This document shows, in pieces, positions 9,092 through 18,114 of a stretch of DNA of 64,000 nucleotides. The DNA lies in NCBI RefSeq assembly GCF_004331695.1, contig NZ_SJSL01000002.1, positions 434,001-498,000 of the forward strand. Reading direction: 5' to 3'. The DNA is from Pedobacter psychroterrae (GTDB taxonomy: Bacteria > Bacteroidota > Bacteroidia > Sphingobacteriales > Sphingobacteriaceae). Position numbers and translations under genes: made by a program. The notes beneath the pieces were generated by a model that was not told the origin of the DNA, searched no databases, and saw only the letters and a list, made by a program, of their open reading frames with translations. Within the stretch, counting starts at the first letter, position 1, and every line of letters starts with the position of its first letter.

Positions 9092-11978
9092 TTTTAAAAT
9101 GCTTTAATGTTGAAAAGTTTACTATTAAACAAATTGCAGTTCCTGAACTTCCTGAAGTGATATTCAGGTCTGCCCGGATTCTTTTTGCCCTTACATACAT
9201 GTTGTTTATGCCATGTCCGTTTTTAGCATATTCTGTATCAAAACCAGGCCCGTCATCTTCTAATGTTATCAATAACAGACCATTGTTTAGTCTGGTACTG
9301 AAAGTTACATTACGTGCGTTGGCATGTTTCAGGGCATTGTGAATTGATTCCTTAAAAATCATCAAAATGTTTCTGCTCATATCGAGAGATACCTTAGTTT
9401 CTTTATCGCCGGTGTCGATGTCGACCTTAAAACTGATCGCTGTTTCATTGAACATTTCATTGCCAAAATCTTTGATATGATCCAGAAGCTGGTTCAGGGT
9501 ATCATTTTTTGGATTTAATGACCACAATATGTCCCTCGTGCCGATATAGAGTTCATCTACATTTTTGCTAATTTTGGTAAGGATAGCTCTTTTTTCGGTT
9601 TCATCTTTACTAATCATGCTGCTCAATACTTCTGATAAGACGGTAATACGGGTGAGTTTGTTACCCAGGTCATCATGAAAATCTTCCGCTGTTTGTTTCC
9701 TTATTTTGAATTGCTCTTCCAGTTTTATTCTCAACCGGAGTTTTCGTTTACGTTCATTAAGGGTGAGTATGATGTATACAGTGAGCATGATCAGGATAAT
9801 GATCAGGAATACCGTGAAGAATTTAAAGATAGTAGTCTGGTAATAGGGTGGCAGTATTTCAAATGAAAAAGAAGCCGTGTTTGCCGATATGAGGCCATGT
9901 TTTGTAATGGCTTTTACCTGGAATGTATATTCGCCTGGCGGGATAGAAGTAAAATTCATTGAAGAATTGCTATTTGCCTCGCTATAACTGGAATCCATCC
10001 CAATCAAGCGGTACTTGTACATTACTGAAGCAGGATTGCTCAGGTAGATTCCGGTATAATTGACTGTAATGCTATTGTTTTTATAGGGTAAAATAATTCG
10101 CTTGTTCAGGTCTTTTCCTTTGTAATTACCCGCAGGAATATTTACTGAACTGATATAGATATAAGGTTTAATTTTACTGGCCGTCAGCGGATTGACACGG
10201 TAAACGAGTGCTCCTTTTGTCGTGCCAATCCAGATGTAACCATTTGTCTCTATCATGGCATTCTGATTGCACTCAACCAGGAGATCATTCTCATTCGTAT
10301 TTTTTATGATATTAAAGTCTGCGGAATTTAGTTTATTAATACCTCTTCCTGTTCCGACCCAGATAATTCCCCTGCTGTCTTTTAGCAGACTGTAAATGTG
10401 ATCTGAAACCAATCCTGTTTTGGAACTTATGTTTCTTGTTGCCCTTGTCTTGCTGTTCCAGATGAAGATGCCATAATCTGCCGTTCCAAATATGATGTAT
10501 TCCCTTACCTTGAGCATGCATAAAATACTGGATCCATTGATTCCCTTGATGTTCAGGCGACGAGCATTCTTCTTTTTCATAATTAAGTAAGCACCGTCCT
10601 GAGAACCCATAATGATAGAGTCGCGTCCCATTTCCATTAATCCGCCTCCAAATTGATTGGTGATCCTTATCAATTTTTTGGAAGATTCGTCGTATTGAAA
10701 ACAACCATAATTGGTAGAAAGCCAAATGTTGTTACTGCTGTCTTCAATAATTGCATTGTAAGCTATAGACCGGTAGCCCTTATCCATTTGTTCGATTTGC
10801 TTGCCATTGTGCCTCCATAAACCACCGCCAGGAGTTCCTATCCATATATGTTTCTTGTGATCTGCATACAGAAAGTTAATGTGGCTGGAGACCTCATTGC
10901 CGGAAGGCATATTCACTTTGCTGACCATTTTGTTTTTATATACAAATATGCCGCTATAGCTGCCCATCCAGATTTCTCCAACAGCCGGGCCTTTGGTTAT
11001 TGTCATCACAATTTTGCTGTTCAGGCCCTGAGTTTCATCAAATGTGACATAGTTGTCATCGAATTTGTAAATTCCGGAGCCGTCGGTGCCCAGCCAGATA
11101 TTGTTTTCAGCATCTTTAAATATGTCGTTTACCACATTGTCCGTAAAGCCATTCTTTGAATTGAAGTAGATGACCCGCTCAGGCGTTATATAATAAGCAC
11201 CTCTGTTTGTTCCTATCCATATATTGCCTTTATGGTCCTGTTCTATAGACATGCATTTTATGTCAATTTGAGGAAGTACCCTGCTAAGCATATTATTTTT
11301 AGCCACATAAACGCCTTCTGTGGTAAGCAACCATATTTTATCTTTTGTAAAATTATCTACCAGTATGTTGGTGACAATAAGATCCTGTATGGTTTTATCC
11401 AGTTTTCTTTCAGTCCATTTATTGTTTTCTAAATAATAGAGCCCTTTTGTATATACTGCTGCCCAAACTTTGCCCCTGGCATCAGTTTTTATGGTAGTAA
11501 TAGTTTCAGCGGTATCTGATGTAACAGCAGTCAGTTCGAAATTCCGGTCATTAATTTTGAATACCCGTTTACCGTTTAAAGCATAGGTAGTACCGTTCTT
11601 ATCAGTAGTAAGCCGGTTTACCCATCTATCGGAATTTGGGTAATTATAAAAGCTATGTCCGTCATATTTAGATATGCCTTTTGCTGAGCCAATAAATAAA
11701 AGATCCTTTTGTTTGTTGACCGCCAGGGACAGCGTAAAGTTACTGTTGAGTCCGTTGGTTTTGCTGTAACTGGTAAACTGTTTCCCATTGAAACAGCTAA
11801 TGCCTCCCAATGTGGTAATCCAAAGTCTGTGTTTGCCATCCTGAATAATGGAAGTAACCTGCGACTGTGTAAGCCCGTCTTCTATGTCATATTGTTCAAA
11901 GTTGTACCGCTGGGCGACACCATTCACGCAAAAGACTAAAAGGAAAAGCAGGAAGAATAATATGTTTTTGTAATGCAC
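9084..11978 (-). CDS. Propeller-type sensor histidine kinase (Reg_prop, Y_Y_Y, HisKA_3)
   Basis: The protein has a signal peptide (HYKNILFFLLFLLVFCVNGVAQ), many two-component regulator propeller repeats (IWIGTNRGAYYI, IWLGTDGSGIYKF, IWVGTGRGINKL) forming a large periplasmic sensor, a Y_Y_Y domain, and one membrane helix near residue 740. The HisKA_3 domain carries EDFHDDLGNKLTRI, and the HATPase has NILMIFKESIHNALKHA and EDDGPGF. No in-frame ATG exists at the N-terminus. I chose the GTG at 11976-11978 because the signal peptide then starts cleanly (964 residues); a TTG at 12032 would add 18 residues. Such sensors in this phylum usually detect carbohydrates or envelope signals. Confidence 0.92.
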   Translation of the reverse strand: MHYKNILFFLLFLLVFCVNGVAQRYNFEQYDIEDGLTQSQVTSIIQDGKHRLWITTLGGISCFNGKQFTSYSKTNGLNSNFTLSLAVNKQKDLLFIGSAKGISKYDGHSFYNYPNSDRWVNRLTTDKNGTTYALNGKRVFKINDRNFELTAVTSDTAETITTIKTDARGKVWAAVYTKGLYYLENNKWTERKLDKTIQDLIVTNILVDNFTKDKIWLLTTEGVYVAKNNMLSRVLPQIDIKCMSIEQDHKGNIWIGTNRGAYYITPERVIYFNSKNGFTDNVVNDIFKDAENNIWLGTDGSGIYKFDDNYVTFDETQGLNSKIVMTITKGPAVGEIWMGSYSGIFVYKNKMVSKVNMPSGNEVSSHINFLYADHKKHIWIGTPGGGLWRHNGKQIEQMDKGYRSIAYNAIIEDSSNNIWLSTNYGCFQYDESSKKLIRITNQFGGGLMEMGRDSIIMGSQDGAYLIMKKKNARRLNIKGINGSSILCMLKVREYIIFGTADYGIFIWNSKTRATRNISSKTGLVSDHIYSLLKDSRGIIWVGTGRGINKLNSADFNIIKNTNENDLLVECNQNAMIETNGYIWIGTTKGALVYRVNPLTASKIKPYIYISSVNIPAGNYKGKDLNKRIILPYKNNSITVNYTGIYLSNPASVMYKYRLIGMDSSYSEANSNSSMNFTSIPPGEYTFQVKAITKHGLISANTASFSFEILPPYYQTTIFKFFTVFLIIILIMLTVYIILTLNERKRKLRLRIKLEEQFKIRKQTAEDFHDDLGNKLTRITVLSEVLSSMISKDETEKRAILTKISKNVDELYIGTRDILWSLNPKNDTLNQLLDHIKDFGNEMFNETAISFKVDIDTGDKETKVSLDMSRNILMIFKESIHNALKHANARNVTFSTRLNNGLLLITLEDDGPGFDTEYAKNGHGINNMYVRAKRIRADLNITSGSSGTAICLIVNFSTLKHFKNV

Positions 11979-12040
11979 TGAGTATGGAAATACAAGGTTA
12001 AGCCGATTGTAAATATATTTATCAATATACAATTAAAAAA

Positions 12041-12094
12041 TACCCCTTTAAGGGTGATTTTTTAATTGGCATGAAAAATACCCCTTAAGGGGTG
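12041..12094. promoter_or_regulatory. Two NarL-like 7-2-7 inverted heptamer sites
   Basis: Site 1 (12041-12056) is TACCCCT-TT-AAGGGTG and site 2 (12079-12094) is TACCCCT-TA-AGGGGTG. Site 2 contains the perfect palindrome ACCCCTTAAGGGGT. TACCCCT fits the NarL heptamer TACYYMT, and the 7-2-7 arrangement is the one NarL-type regulators bind. The sites lie between the kinase operon and the VOC/AraC operon, and the neighbouring regulator at 8459 has a NarL-type HTH. Confidence 0.6.
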
Positions 12095-12172
12095 AAGACA
12101 GAAGGCTTTAGGAGGCTTAAATTTGTTATAGTTATTTACCATTTAAAAGACATCCAGTTAAGCCTGCAGATC

Positions 12173-12532
12173 ATGAACACTGATTTAAAATACAAAGTTT
12201 TATTTGTTAAAAGTGAAGAAACTTCCGTTAAGTTCTTTATTAATAAGTTAGGATTCAAGATGTATCAAAAAATTGAGATAAATGGAAAGGTTTATCCGTT
12301 GCTGCAAAATGAGAATAAAGACCTGATGGCTTTTATGGAAAATGCGGGGAAAGACGAAGTAAATGTTTTGAATACAGATGATTGCCTGAGAGACTATTAT
12401 CTCTTTAAACAAAGGAACATACAGACACTGGGCAAGCCGCAATATGATCATAAAGGTTTGACAATCGGTTTTAATGATCCTTCGGGAAGCAGGTTTATGT
12501 TACTTGAAGAAAGAGACTATACTGATGCTTAA
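12173..12532 (+). CDS. VOC (glyoxalase/bleomycin-resistance) superfamily protein
   Basis: I placed the start at the ATG at 12173, since the region upstream (12092-12172) holds regulatory sites and translates poorly. The 119-residue product (MNTDLKYKVLFVKSEETSVK) shows the beta-alpha-beta-beta-beta pattern of VOC proteins, with VKFFINKLGFKMY and the closing GFNDPSGSRFMLLE. It is too short for two full modules, so it probably dimerises. No metal ligand set is obvious. It is followed after 11 bases by an AraC regulator, so the two form an operon. Confidence 0.75.
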   Translation: MNTDLKYKVLFVKSEETSVKFFINKLGFKMYQKIEINGKVYPLLQNENKDLMAFMENAGKDEVNVLNTDDCLRDYYLFKQRNIQTLGKPQYDHKGLTIGFNDPSGSRFMLLEERDYTDA

Positions 12533-12543
12533 ATAATAGGGGG

Positions 12544-13401
12544 ATGAGCCTTAGCAGAATAGTTGTTAATAAAAATGAAATTGTAAGTGAAAGTACTTAT
12601 GATGCGCACTATCGTGACCTGACAGGAAAGTATGCGATAAATATTGTATCAAGTGGCCAGGCATCTTATACAATAGGCAAACGTCAGCTCACTTTATTTC
12701 CCGGTAGTTTCATTTTTTTAAATCATGATACCAGTTATTCAAATAAGATTGATTCAGCGGTGCAGGTAAATACATTTTCTGTATTGTTTGATCCAGATTT
12801 TGTGAGAGACTTTGAATATTCGGTTGTAGCCAAAACCAGTACATTACTTGATCGTTTTGCCAGTGATAAAAATGGAAAGCCCTTATTTGTTGAATCTATT
12901 TATCCGTTGCAGGGTGATATGAGGTTTACCTTGTCCCATCTCAAAAAACATATAGATAATGGTATGGACGACCAGTTGCTGCTATCCGAGTATCTGCACC
13001 ATTGTCTGTTAAATTATTATGATTTATACCATTCAGAAGTCACAGACAGGGAGGCGTCATTGAAATTTTTGAATAAAAGTACCAAGTCTGAAATATTGAA
13101 GCGTTTATCAATAGCAAAAGATTATATCATCAGTAATTATAATAAGAATATCCATCTGGAAGATATCGCACAGATGGCCTGTCTTTCAGTAAACCATTTG
13201 TTGCGGACGTTTAAGCAGGCTTACCATCAGTCGCCGCATCAGTTCCTGACAAATTTCAGGCTTCAGCAAGCCAAATATTATTTAAAAAATACAGATTATC
13301 CGATTAATGAAATTGTAGATATTGTTGGTTTTGAATGCCCGAGTTCATTTATCCGGCTCTTTAAGAATTCATTTAAGATTACCCCCGGTAAATACAGGTA
13401 A
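12544..13401 (+). CDS. AraC-family transcriptional regulator
   Basis: The 285-residue protein has a cupin-like N-terminal sensing domain (YAINIVSSGQASYTIGKRQL, LFPGSFIFL) and a C-terminal double-HTH AraC domain from about 185: IHLEDIAQMACLSVNHLLRT, then INEIVDIVGFECPSSFIRLF and KITPGKYR. It is probably a ligand-responsive activator. It lies 11 bases behind the VOC gene, which suggests it regulates, or responds to the substrate of, that operon. Confidence 0.9.
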   Translation: MSLSRIVVNKNEIVSESTYDAHYRDLTGKYAINIVSSGQASYTIGKRQLTLFPGSFIFLNHDTSYSNKIDSAVQVNTFSVLFDPDFVRDFEYSVVAKTSTLLDRFASDKNGKPLFVESIYPLQGDMRFTLSHLKKHIDNGMDDQLLLSEYLHHCLLNYYDLYHSEVTDREASLKFLNKSTKSEILKRLSIAKDYIISNYNKNIHLEDIAQMACLSVNHLLRTFKQAYHQSPHQFLTNFRLQQAKYYLKNTDYPINEIVDIVGFECPSSFIRLFKNSFKITPGKYR

Positions 13402-13465
13402 TAAAGGTGGTATTTGCATACTCAAATGCAATTTATTGATGGAATTTTAATAAAAAAATGAAATC

Positions 13466-13900
13466 ATGAAAAGAAAAATTCTAATGTTGCTGGCGATACT
13501 GAGTATATCCGCAACTGTCGCTTTAGCAAAAGACGATAATCCTGTTAAAAATCTGAATGCAAGGGCGGTAACTGTTTTAGATGCCTATATAGAAGCACAC
13601 ATTCATAACAATGCGGCATTATTTAATAGGATACTGGATGATGGTGCTGTATTAAAAGTAAATAAGCAAGATCAAATTGTGCAGCATCACAAGAAAGATT
13701 TGGTCAGGTTCTATAAAAAAGGAGGTGAACTGCTATTGAATTGCGAGGCAAGTCAGGAAATCCTTTCTGAATGTGATTGCATTGTTATGGCGAGGGTAGA
13801 CTTCAAATTCCCTGAATTTGTACAGCAAAATTATATTCAGTTAGAAAAAGACAAAGAAGGCAACTGGAAAATTACCCAGATCAACAGATTTAATGTTTAA
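13466..13900 (+). CDS. Exported NTF2-like (SnoaL/DUF4440-type) protein
   Basis: The 144-residue protein has a Sec signal peptide ending at ATVALA. The rest (VTVLDAYIEAHIHNNAALFN, then WKITQINRFNV) has the helix-then-sheet pattern of small NTF2-like or lumazine-binding domains. Such proteins may bind ligands or act as small enzymes; no catalytic residues can be assigned. It follows the AraC gene by 64 bases in the same direction and may be co-transcribed with it. Confidence 0.65.
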   Translation: MKRKILMLLAILSISATVALAKDDNPVKNLNARAVTVLDAYIEAHIHNNAALFNRILDDGAVLKVNKQDQIVQHHKKDLVRFYKKGGELLLNCEASQEILSECDCIVMARVDFKFPEFVQQNYIQLEKDKEGNWKITQINRFNV

Positions 13901-14010
13901 TCATCATTGGTGATTTTCGCACATTTTATTGTAAGAGACGAAGGTATATTTGAAACAGGAAGCCCTTGCTTAAATTTGGATAAATTTAATTTGGGTTAGT
14001 TAATAATAAA

Positions 14011-14041
14011 AGTCATTCGGGTAGAACCGGATGACTTTTTT
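14011..14041 (+). terminator. Intrinsic terminator, possibly bidirectional
   Basis: AGTCATTCGG and CCGGATGACT form a 10-bp stem with one G-T pair and a 6-base loop, followed by six T. It ends at the stop codon of the convergent membrane-protein gene and could serve both strands. Confidence 0.8.
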
Positions 14042-14639
14042 ATTGCTGTTCTATGAACTGTTTGCTGATTCTTTCGAATTTTTCAATCAGTAGGTCAATG
14101 CGTTCTTTTTCTCTTTTCAGATAAGATTTCCGAAGTATCGTAGCACATAGTGCCATCCAGAATATAGTAAATGCAGCGATGCCGACCTGGATCCAGATGG
14201 ACAGATTATCCAGCATTTCGTAGAAATAGAACATAAAACCTACACTCAGCGCTATAGCATAAAACCAATATAGCTTATTGTAAATAGTGAACTTATTTAG
14301 CTGGTACTTTTTTAATTGCGTTAGAAAGTCGTTGGGATGTTGGGTAAAGTCATTACGGGATATGATTGTATGATCTTTATACAAGATGAAAGTCGAGATG
14401 GCTATTGAGAGTAGAATGATGCATAATCCCGCCGGGGTGGCCCAGGAGTTGAACTGAAAAAAGATGAGCAGGGCTGCGATGGCTGCAAAAGACATGATCA
14501 TCCCAGCAATATTCAAAAGTGATCTTGTTCTGATCCCCGCTACTTCTTTCTTTGCCTGCGACAACATTTCATCTGAAGAGATTTTTACCTCAACAGAATG
14601 GGATTGCCACAGCGATTGTATATGATCAAATTCTTGCAT
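14040..14639 (-). CDS. Membrane protein partner of the ECF sigma factor
   Basis: The ATG at 14637-14639 gives a 199-residue protein starting MQEFDHIQSLWQSHSVEVK. It has a cytoplasmic N-terminal helical region, then about four membrane helices (for example GMIMSFAAIAALLIFFQFNS and AALIALSV-like stretches through ALCATILRK), and a charged C-terminal helix. It overlaps the end of the sigma factor gene by 14 bases. In this position one expects an anti-sigma factor, and the soluble head followed by helices fits, but no known anti-sigma motif such as a zinc site is seen. A longer in-frame start at 14705 would overlap the sigma gene much more. Confidence 0.7.
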   Translation of the reverse strand: MQEFDHIQSLWQSHSVEVKISSDEMLSQAKKEVAGIRTRSLLNIAGMIMSFAAIAALLIFFQFNSWATPAGLCIILLSIAISTFILYKDHTIISRNDFTQHPNDFLTQLKKYQLNKFTIYNKLYWFYAIALSVGFMFYFYEMLDNLSIWIQVGIAAFTIFWMALCATILRKSYLKREKERIDLLIEKFERISKQFIEQQ

Positions 14640-15123
14640 GCTGATTGTATAGTTCGGTAAGTTTTTGTTTAATACGATGAATTTTAACCCTGAGATTCCC
14701 TTCACTTATTCCTGAGATTTCTGCTATTTCATGGTAGGGCAACTCGTCAAGTACCATCGTAATGATCAAACGGTCATTTTCTTCTAATTTAGCTATTGAT
14801 TTATAGAGCAGTGCTACCTGTTCGTTTTTCTCTGAAAATTCCTCGACCTGGTTTTCAATAATATTGTCAGTAAGTTCATCCTTTGCCTGTCTTTTTTCTG
14901 ATCGCAGATAGGTAAGACAAGTATTTACAGCGATCCGGTAAATCCATGTAGAGATCAGGGACTTATTTCTGAATTTGTCTAAATTTTGCCAGACTTTTAA
15001 GAAAGTTTCCTGCAATAAATCATTGGCAGAGTCTTCATCTCCCGTATAACCATAGCATAAATGGAATATCTTCTTAGAATTTGTATCGAAAATTTGTTTG
15101 AATAACTGATCCTTATTTTCCAT
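14626..15123 (-). CDS. ECF-type RNA polymerase sigma factor
   Basis: This 165-residue protein has region 2 (HLCYGYTGDEDSANDLLQET, then FLKVWQNLDKFRNKSLISTW and IYRIAVNTCLTYLR) and region 4 (LEENDRLIITMVLDELPYHE, then IAEISGISEGNLRVKIHRIK). Length is usual for ECF factors. It directs polymerase to a stress or envelope regulon and is probably held by the membrane protein encoded behind it. A GTAAC element with a TATCAAATA block 16 bases on lies upstream on this strand, compatible with autoregulation, but this is weak. Confidence 0.93.
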   Translation of the reverse strand: MENKDQLFKQIFDTNSKKIFHLCYGYTGDEDSANDLLQETFLKVWQNLDKFRNKSLISTWIYRIAVNTCLTYLRSEKRQAKDELTDNIIENQVEEFSEKNEQVALLYKSIAKLEENDRLIITMVLDELPYHEIAEISGISEGNLRVKIHRIKQKLTELYNQHARI

Positions 15124-15202
15124 TAATTAACGGCTGACGGGTATTTGATAGCCATAACTTTAAAATGTTACAGCCATTATGATTTCCAAAAATAATAAAT
15201 GT

Positions 15203-15232
15203 TTGCTGGCTTAGTGCAATTAATTACTTTTG
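15203..15232 (+). promoter_or_regulatory. Promoter of the dicarboxylate symporter gene
   Basis: TTG at 15203-15205, a 19-base spacer and TACTTTTG at 15225-15232 match the Bacteroidota consensus exactly. It decides the start codon of the gene behind it: an in-frame TTG at 15230 lies inside the -7 box, so translation must start at 15257. Confidence 0.75.
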
Positions 15233-15256
15233 TTGCATCAAACAAAACCTCATAGT

Positions 15257-16684
15257 ATGAAGCAAAGCCGTGTTGGGTTAATCACTTTAATGTTTATTAC
15301 GGTAGCAGTCTTCCTGGGAGTACTTAAAGACTTCAACATATTAGCAATACCCGACAATATCATGATGGCGACAAGGTGGGTGCTTGCATTGGAACTGGTT
15401 ATATACGCTTTAATGAAAAAGAACCTCACTACCTGGATATTGGTATGTATGGTTTTAGGTGTTTTTATAGGAATAGACTATCCTCATGTGGCAGTTGCAC
15501 TCCAACCGCTGAGCAAGGGGTTTATAAAACTCGTAAAAACGATAGTGGGCCCGATTTTATTCGCAACACTGGTTTATGGTATAGCCGGCCATTCGGATCT
15601 GAAACAAGTAGGGAGGATGGCATGGAAATCAATGGCTTACTTTTATTTTGCTACCACAATTGCCCTGTTCATCGGATTGGCAGCAATTAATTTATCACAG
15701 GCCGGCACTGGGGTAAATATAGAGAACATGCCGCATAATGAATTACCAAAGCCTGTAAAAGACCTGGCAGATGAAAGCATTCTTCAGACATTGCCTGATA
15801 ATGTACATTGGCTATATAAGACACTGGCTTTCTTCCGAAATATTTTTCCTGAAAATATCGCTAAATCTATCTACGATGCACAGATCTTACAGATTGTAAT
15901 TTTCTCTATCATATTTGGTATAGGATTGGCAATGGTGGATGAGAAAAAAAGGAAACCCATGGTTGATTTTTGTGAGAGTTTGTCGGAAACCATGTTTAAG
16001 TTTACCAATGTGATCATGTATTTTGCGCCGATAGGGGTGGGGGCAGCTATGGCCTATACAGTAGGGCATATGGGCGTAGATATCCTTAAGCACTTATTTA
16101 TGCTTGTGGCTACGCTTTATGCAGCCTTGTTTGCGTTTATACTTTTGGTATTGTTGCCAGTAGCACTATACATAAAGCTACCCATCAAAAAATTTATTAA
16201 TGCAATAAAGGAGCCGGTTTCAATTGCTTTTGCAACCACCAGTTCAGATGCAGCCTTGCCAAAGGCAATGAGTGCGATGGAAAAATTTGGCGTACCAAGA
16301 AAGATTGTTTCATTTGTAATCCCTACCGGCTACAGTTTTAACCTTGACGGTACTACTTTATATTTGTCCCTGGCCTCTATATTTGTGGCGCAGGCTGCCG
16401 GAATGCATTTGTCGTTTGGCGAGCAGTTGATGATCGTATTTACGCTGATGATCACTAGCAAGGGAGTGGCGGCTATACCCCGGGCCTCGCTTATTATCCT
16501 GATTGCGACGGCGGACCAGTTTGGCTTACCTACGTTCATTATTGCGGCGATATTGGGGATTGATGAATTGATGGACATGGGCAGGACTTCATTGAATGTA
16601 ATTGGAAATTGTCTGGCTACGGTGGTGATAGCCAAATGGGAAGGGGAGTATAACCCTGACTCTGTAGAAACAGCAGAAGCGTAA
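15257..16684 (+). CDS. Dicarboxylate/amino acid:cation symporter (DAACS family)
   Basis: The 475-residue inner-membrane transporter has the family's helices and re-entrant loops. The serine-rich hairpin is AFATTSSDAALPKAM, the substrate and cation motif is IPTGYSFNLDGTTLYL, and the last helices include GIDELMDMGRTSLNVIGN. It should take up C4-dicarboxylates, glutamate or aspartate with protons or sodium. The start is set by the promoter at 15203-15232. A small membrane-anchored protein gene follows after 6 bases. Confidence 0.92.
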   Translation: MKQSRVGLITLMFITVAVFLGVLKDFNILAIPDNIMMATRWVLALELVIYALMKKNLTTWILVCMVLGVFIGIDYPHVAVALQPLSKGFIKLVKTIVGPILFATLVYGIAGHSDLKQVGRMAWKSMAYFYFATTIALFIGLAAINLSQAGTGVNIENMPHNELPKPVKDLADESILQTLPDNVHWLYKTLAFFRNIFPENIAKSIYDAQILQIVIFSIIFGIGLAMVDEKKRKPMVDFCESLSETMFKFTNVIMYFAPIGVGAAMAYTVGHMGVDILKHLFMLVATLYAALFAFILLVLLPVALYIKLPIKKFINAIKEPVSIAFATTSSDAALPKAMSAMEKFGVPRKIVSFVIPTGYSFNLDGTTLYLSLASIFVAQAAGMHLSFGEQLMIVFTLMITSKGVAAIPRASLIILIATADQFGLPTFIIAAILGIDELMDMGRTSLNVIGNCLATVVIAKWEGEYNPDSVETAEA

Positions 16685-16690
16685 TAGATT

Positions 16691-17200
16691 ATGAACTCAA
16701 AAACAAAGAAAATTTTTTTAGCGTTAACCATTATTGTCCCATTTTTGGCGTACTGTGTCTTCTATTATATGCCTATACTGCGCAATGCACCGTTTAAGTC
16801 GGCTGAGTTTGAATCTTTCCAGTTTAAATGGGGAGTAGGTAGTAATCTTGAAAATACCTATAACTCTGCAACTGGTGATTATCAGTATGTGAACAGCAGA
16901 GACTCTATTGTTAAGACTCGTGTAAAGCTACGTAGTAACGACATGCTCTATTTGCATAGCAAAGCAAATGAACTGGGACTATGGAATTTCCCTGATGTAG
17001 TGGCAAACAGTGGGAGTGACTTAAAATCTCCTAAAGTACTGCGGTACGAAATTCAGTTTAACTATAAAAGAAAATCAAAAAAAGTAATTTATCTGACGGA
17101 TTATAATGAGATCCCTAAGCTTAGGGATGTTGCAGCACAAATGATTAAGCTGATCAGTCAGAGTATTAATGATGCTGAAGAACGATACAGCAATAAATAA
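16691..17200 (+). CDS. Single-pass membrane protein of unknown function
   Basis: The 169-residue protein has an N-terminal membrane helix (KIFLALTIIVPFLAYCVFYY) and a periplasmic domain of about 130 residues rich in charged beta-strand segments (YEIQFNYKRKSKKVIYLTDY). I recognise no family. It starts 6 bases after the symporter stop and is presumably co-transcribed with it. Confidence 0.6.
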   Translation: MNSKTKKIFLALTIIVPFLAYCVFYYMPILRNAPFKSAEFESFQFKWGVGSNLENTYNSATGDYQYVNSRDSIVKTRVKLRSNDMLYLHSKANELGLWNFPDVVANSGSDLKSPKVLRYEIQFNYKRKSKKVIYLTDYNEIPKLRDVAAQMIKLISQSINDAEERYSNK

Positions 17201-17210
17201 AATAACTCTG

Positions 17211-17242
17211 TTGTGTATTTAGAAAAATAAATTCTATATTTG
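17211..17242 (+). promoter_or_regulatory. rplU-rpmA promoter
   Basis: TTG at 17211-17213, a 21-base spacer and TATATTTG at 17235-17242 fit the consensus. The leader to the rplU ATG is about 40 bases and AT-rich. Confidence 0.7.
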
Positions 17243-17286
17243 CACCTCGTTAAAAATAAACAATTTAAAATAATAAATATTTAACA

Positions 17287-17598
17287 ATGTACGCAATAGT
17301 AAATATAGCAGGGCAGCAATTCAAAGTTGCAAAAGACCAGCACCTTTTTGTACACCGTTTACAAGGAGATGAAGGCGCTAGTATTGAATTTGACAATGTA
17401 TTGTTGGTTGAAGATGGTGGTAAAATCTCTGTAGGAGCTCCTGCATTGAAAGGCGCAACTGTTTCAGCTAAGATCGTGTCTCATTTAAAAGGTGATAAAG
17501 TGATCGTTTTCAAAAAGAAACGTAGAAAAGGTTACAAAAAGAAAAACGGACACCGTCAGTATTTCACTAAAATCCAGATTTCTGGTATCAGTTTATAA
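17287..17598 (+). CDS. rplU: 50S ribosomal protein L21
   Basis: The 103-residue protein starts [18 protein letters not shown] and carries the L21 signature near the C-terminus ([20 protein letters not shown]). L21 binds 23S rRNA in the large subunit. The order rplU-rpmA is conserved in bacteria and is found here with a 58-base gap. Confidence 0.97.
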   Translation: MYAIVNIAGQQFKVAKDQHLFVHRLQGDEGASIEFDNVLLVEDGGKISVGAPALKGATVSAKIVSHLKGDKVIVFKKKRRKGYKKKNGHRQYFTKIQISGISL

Positions 17599-17656
17599 TT
17601 ATTTGTTAAACATAAGGTTACTGCTTAATCAGGTAATCTGTAAAATATAAAACAAG

Positions 17657-18094
17657 ATGGCACATAAAAAAGGAGCCGGTAGTTCCAGGAACGGACGTGA
17701 GTCACATAGCAAGCGTCTAGGTATCAAAATATTTGGTGGTCAGGAAGCTATCGCTGGAAACATTTTAGTACGTCAGCGTGGTACAAAACACCATCCGGAT
17801 AAAGGAGTAGGTATTGGTAAAGACCATACACTATTTGCTTTGGTTGATGGTACTGTGATCTTCAAAAAGAAACAAGATAACAAATCATATGTATCTATTT
17901 TGCCTCCTGCGGTAGTTAAAGAAGTTGCTGCTGAAAAAGCACCTGCTAAAAAAGTAGCTAAAGCTGAAGCGCCTGTTGCTGAGACAGTAGTGGCTGAAGA
18001 AGCGCCTGCTAAAAAAGCACCTGCTAAGAAAGCTGTTAAAGCTGAAGCTAAAGAAGCAGAAAGCACAGAAACTGAAGCTGCACCTGCAGAATAA
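17657..18094 (+). CDS. rpmA: 50S ribosomal protein L27 with Lys/Ala/Pro-rich tail
   Basis: Residues 1-84 are a normal L27 ([20 protein letters not shown], then [20 protein letters not shown] and [20 protein letters not shown]). L27 lies near the peptidyl-transferase centre. Standard L27 ends near residue 85-90; here about 60 further residues follow, built from APAKK, KAEA and EAPAK units and ending acidic (TETEAAPAE). The reading frame is continuous and the terminator lies directly after the stop, so the tail is real coding sequence, not a frameshift artefact. Confidence 0.95.
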   Translation: MAHKKGAGSSRNGRESHSKRLGIKIFGGQEAIAGNILVRQRGTKHHPDKGVGIGKDHTLFALVDGTVIFKKKQDNKSYVSILPPAVVKEVAAEKAPAKKVAKAEAPVAETVVAEEAPAKKAPAKKAVKAEAKEAESTETEAAPAE

Positions 18095-18114
18095 GAAAGC
18101 TTAGTATAAGAATT

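Noticed and set aside
12092..12172. N-terminal extension of the VOC protein from 12092
   Set aside because: The added 27 residues lack VOC homology and the frame starts inside the NarL-like site 2.
15230..15256. Upstream TTG start of the symporter
   Set aside because: It lies in the -7 box of a consensus promoter, so it cannot be in the mRNA.
17773..18066. Open frame of 97 codons on the minus strand inside rpmA
   Set aside because: It is the antisense of the repetitive Lys/Ala tail and gives Ala/Thr/Ser low-complexity sequence with no homology character.
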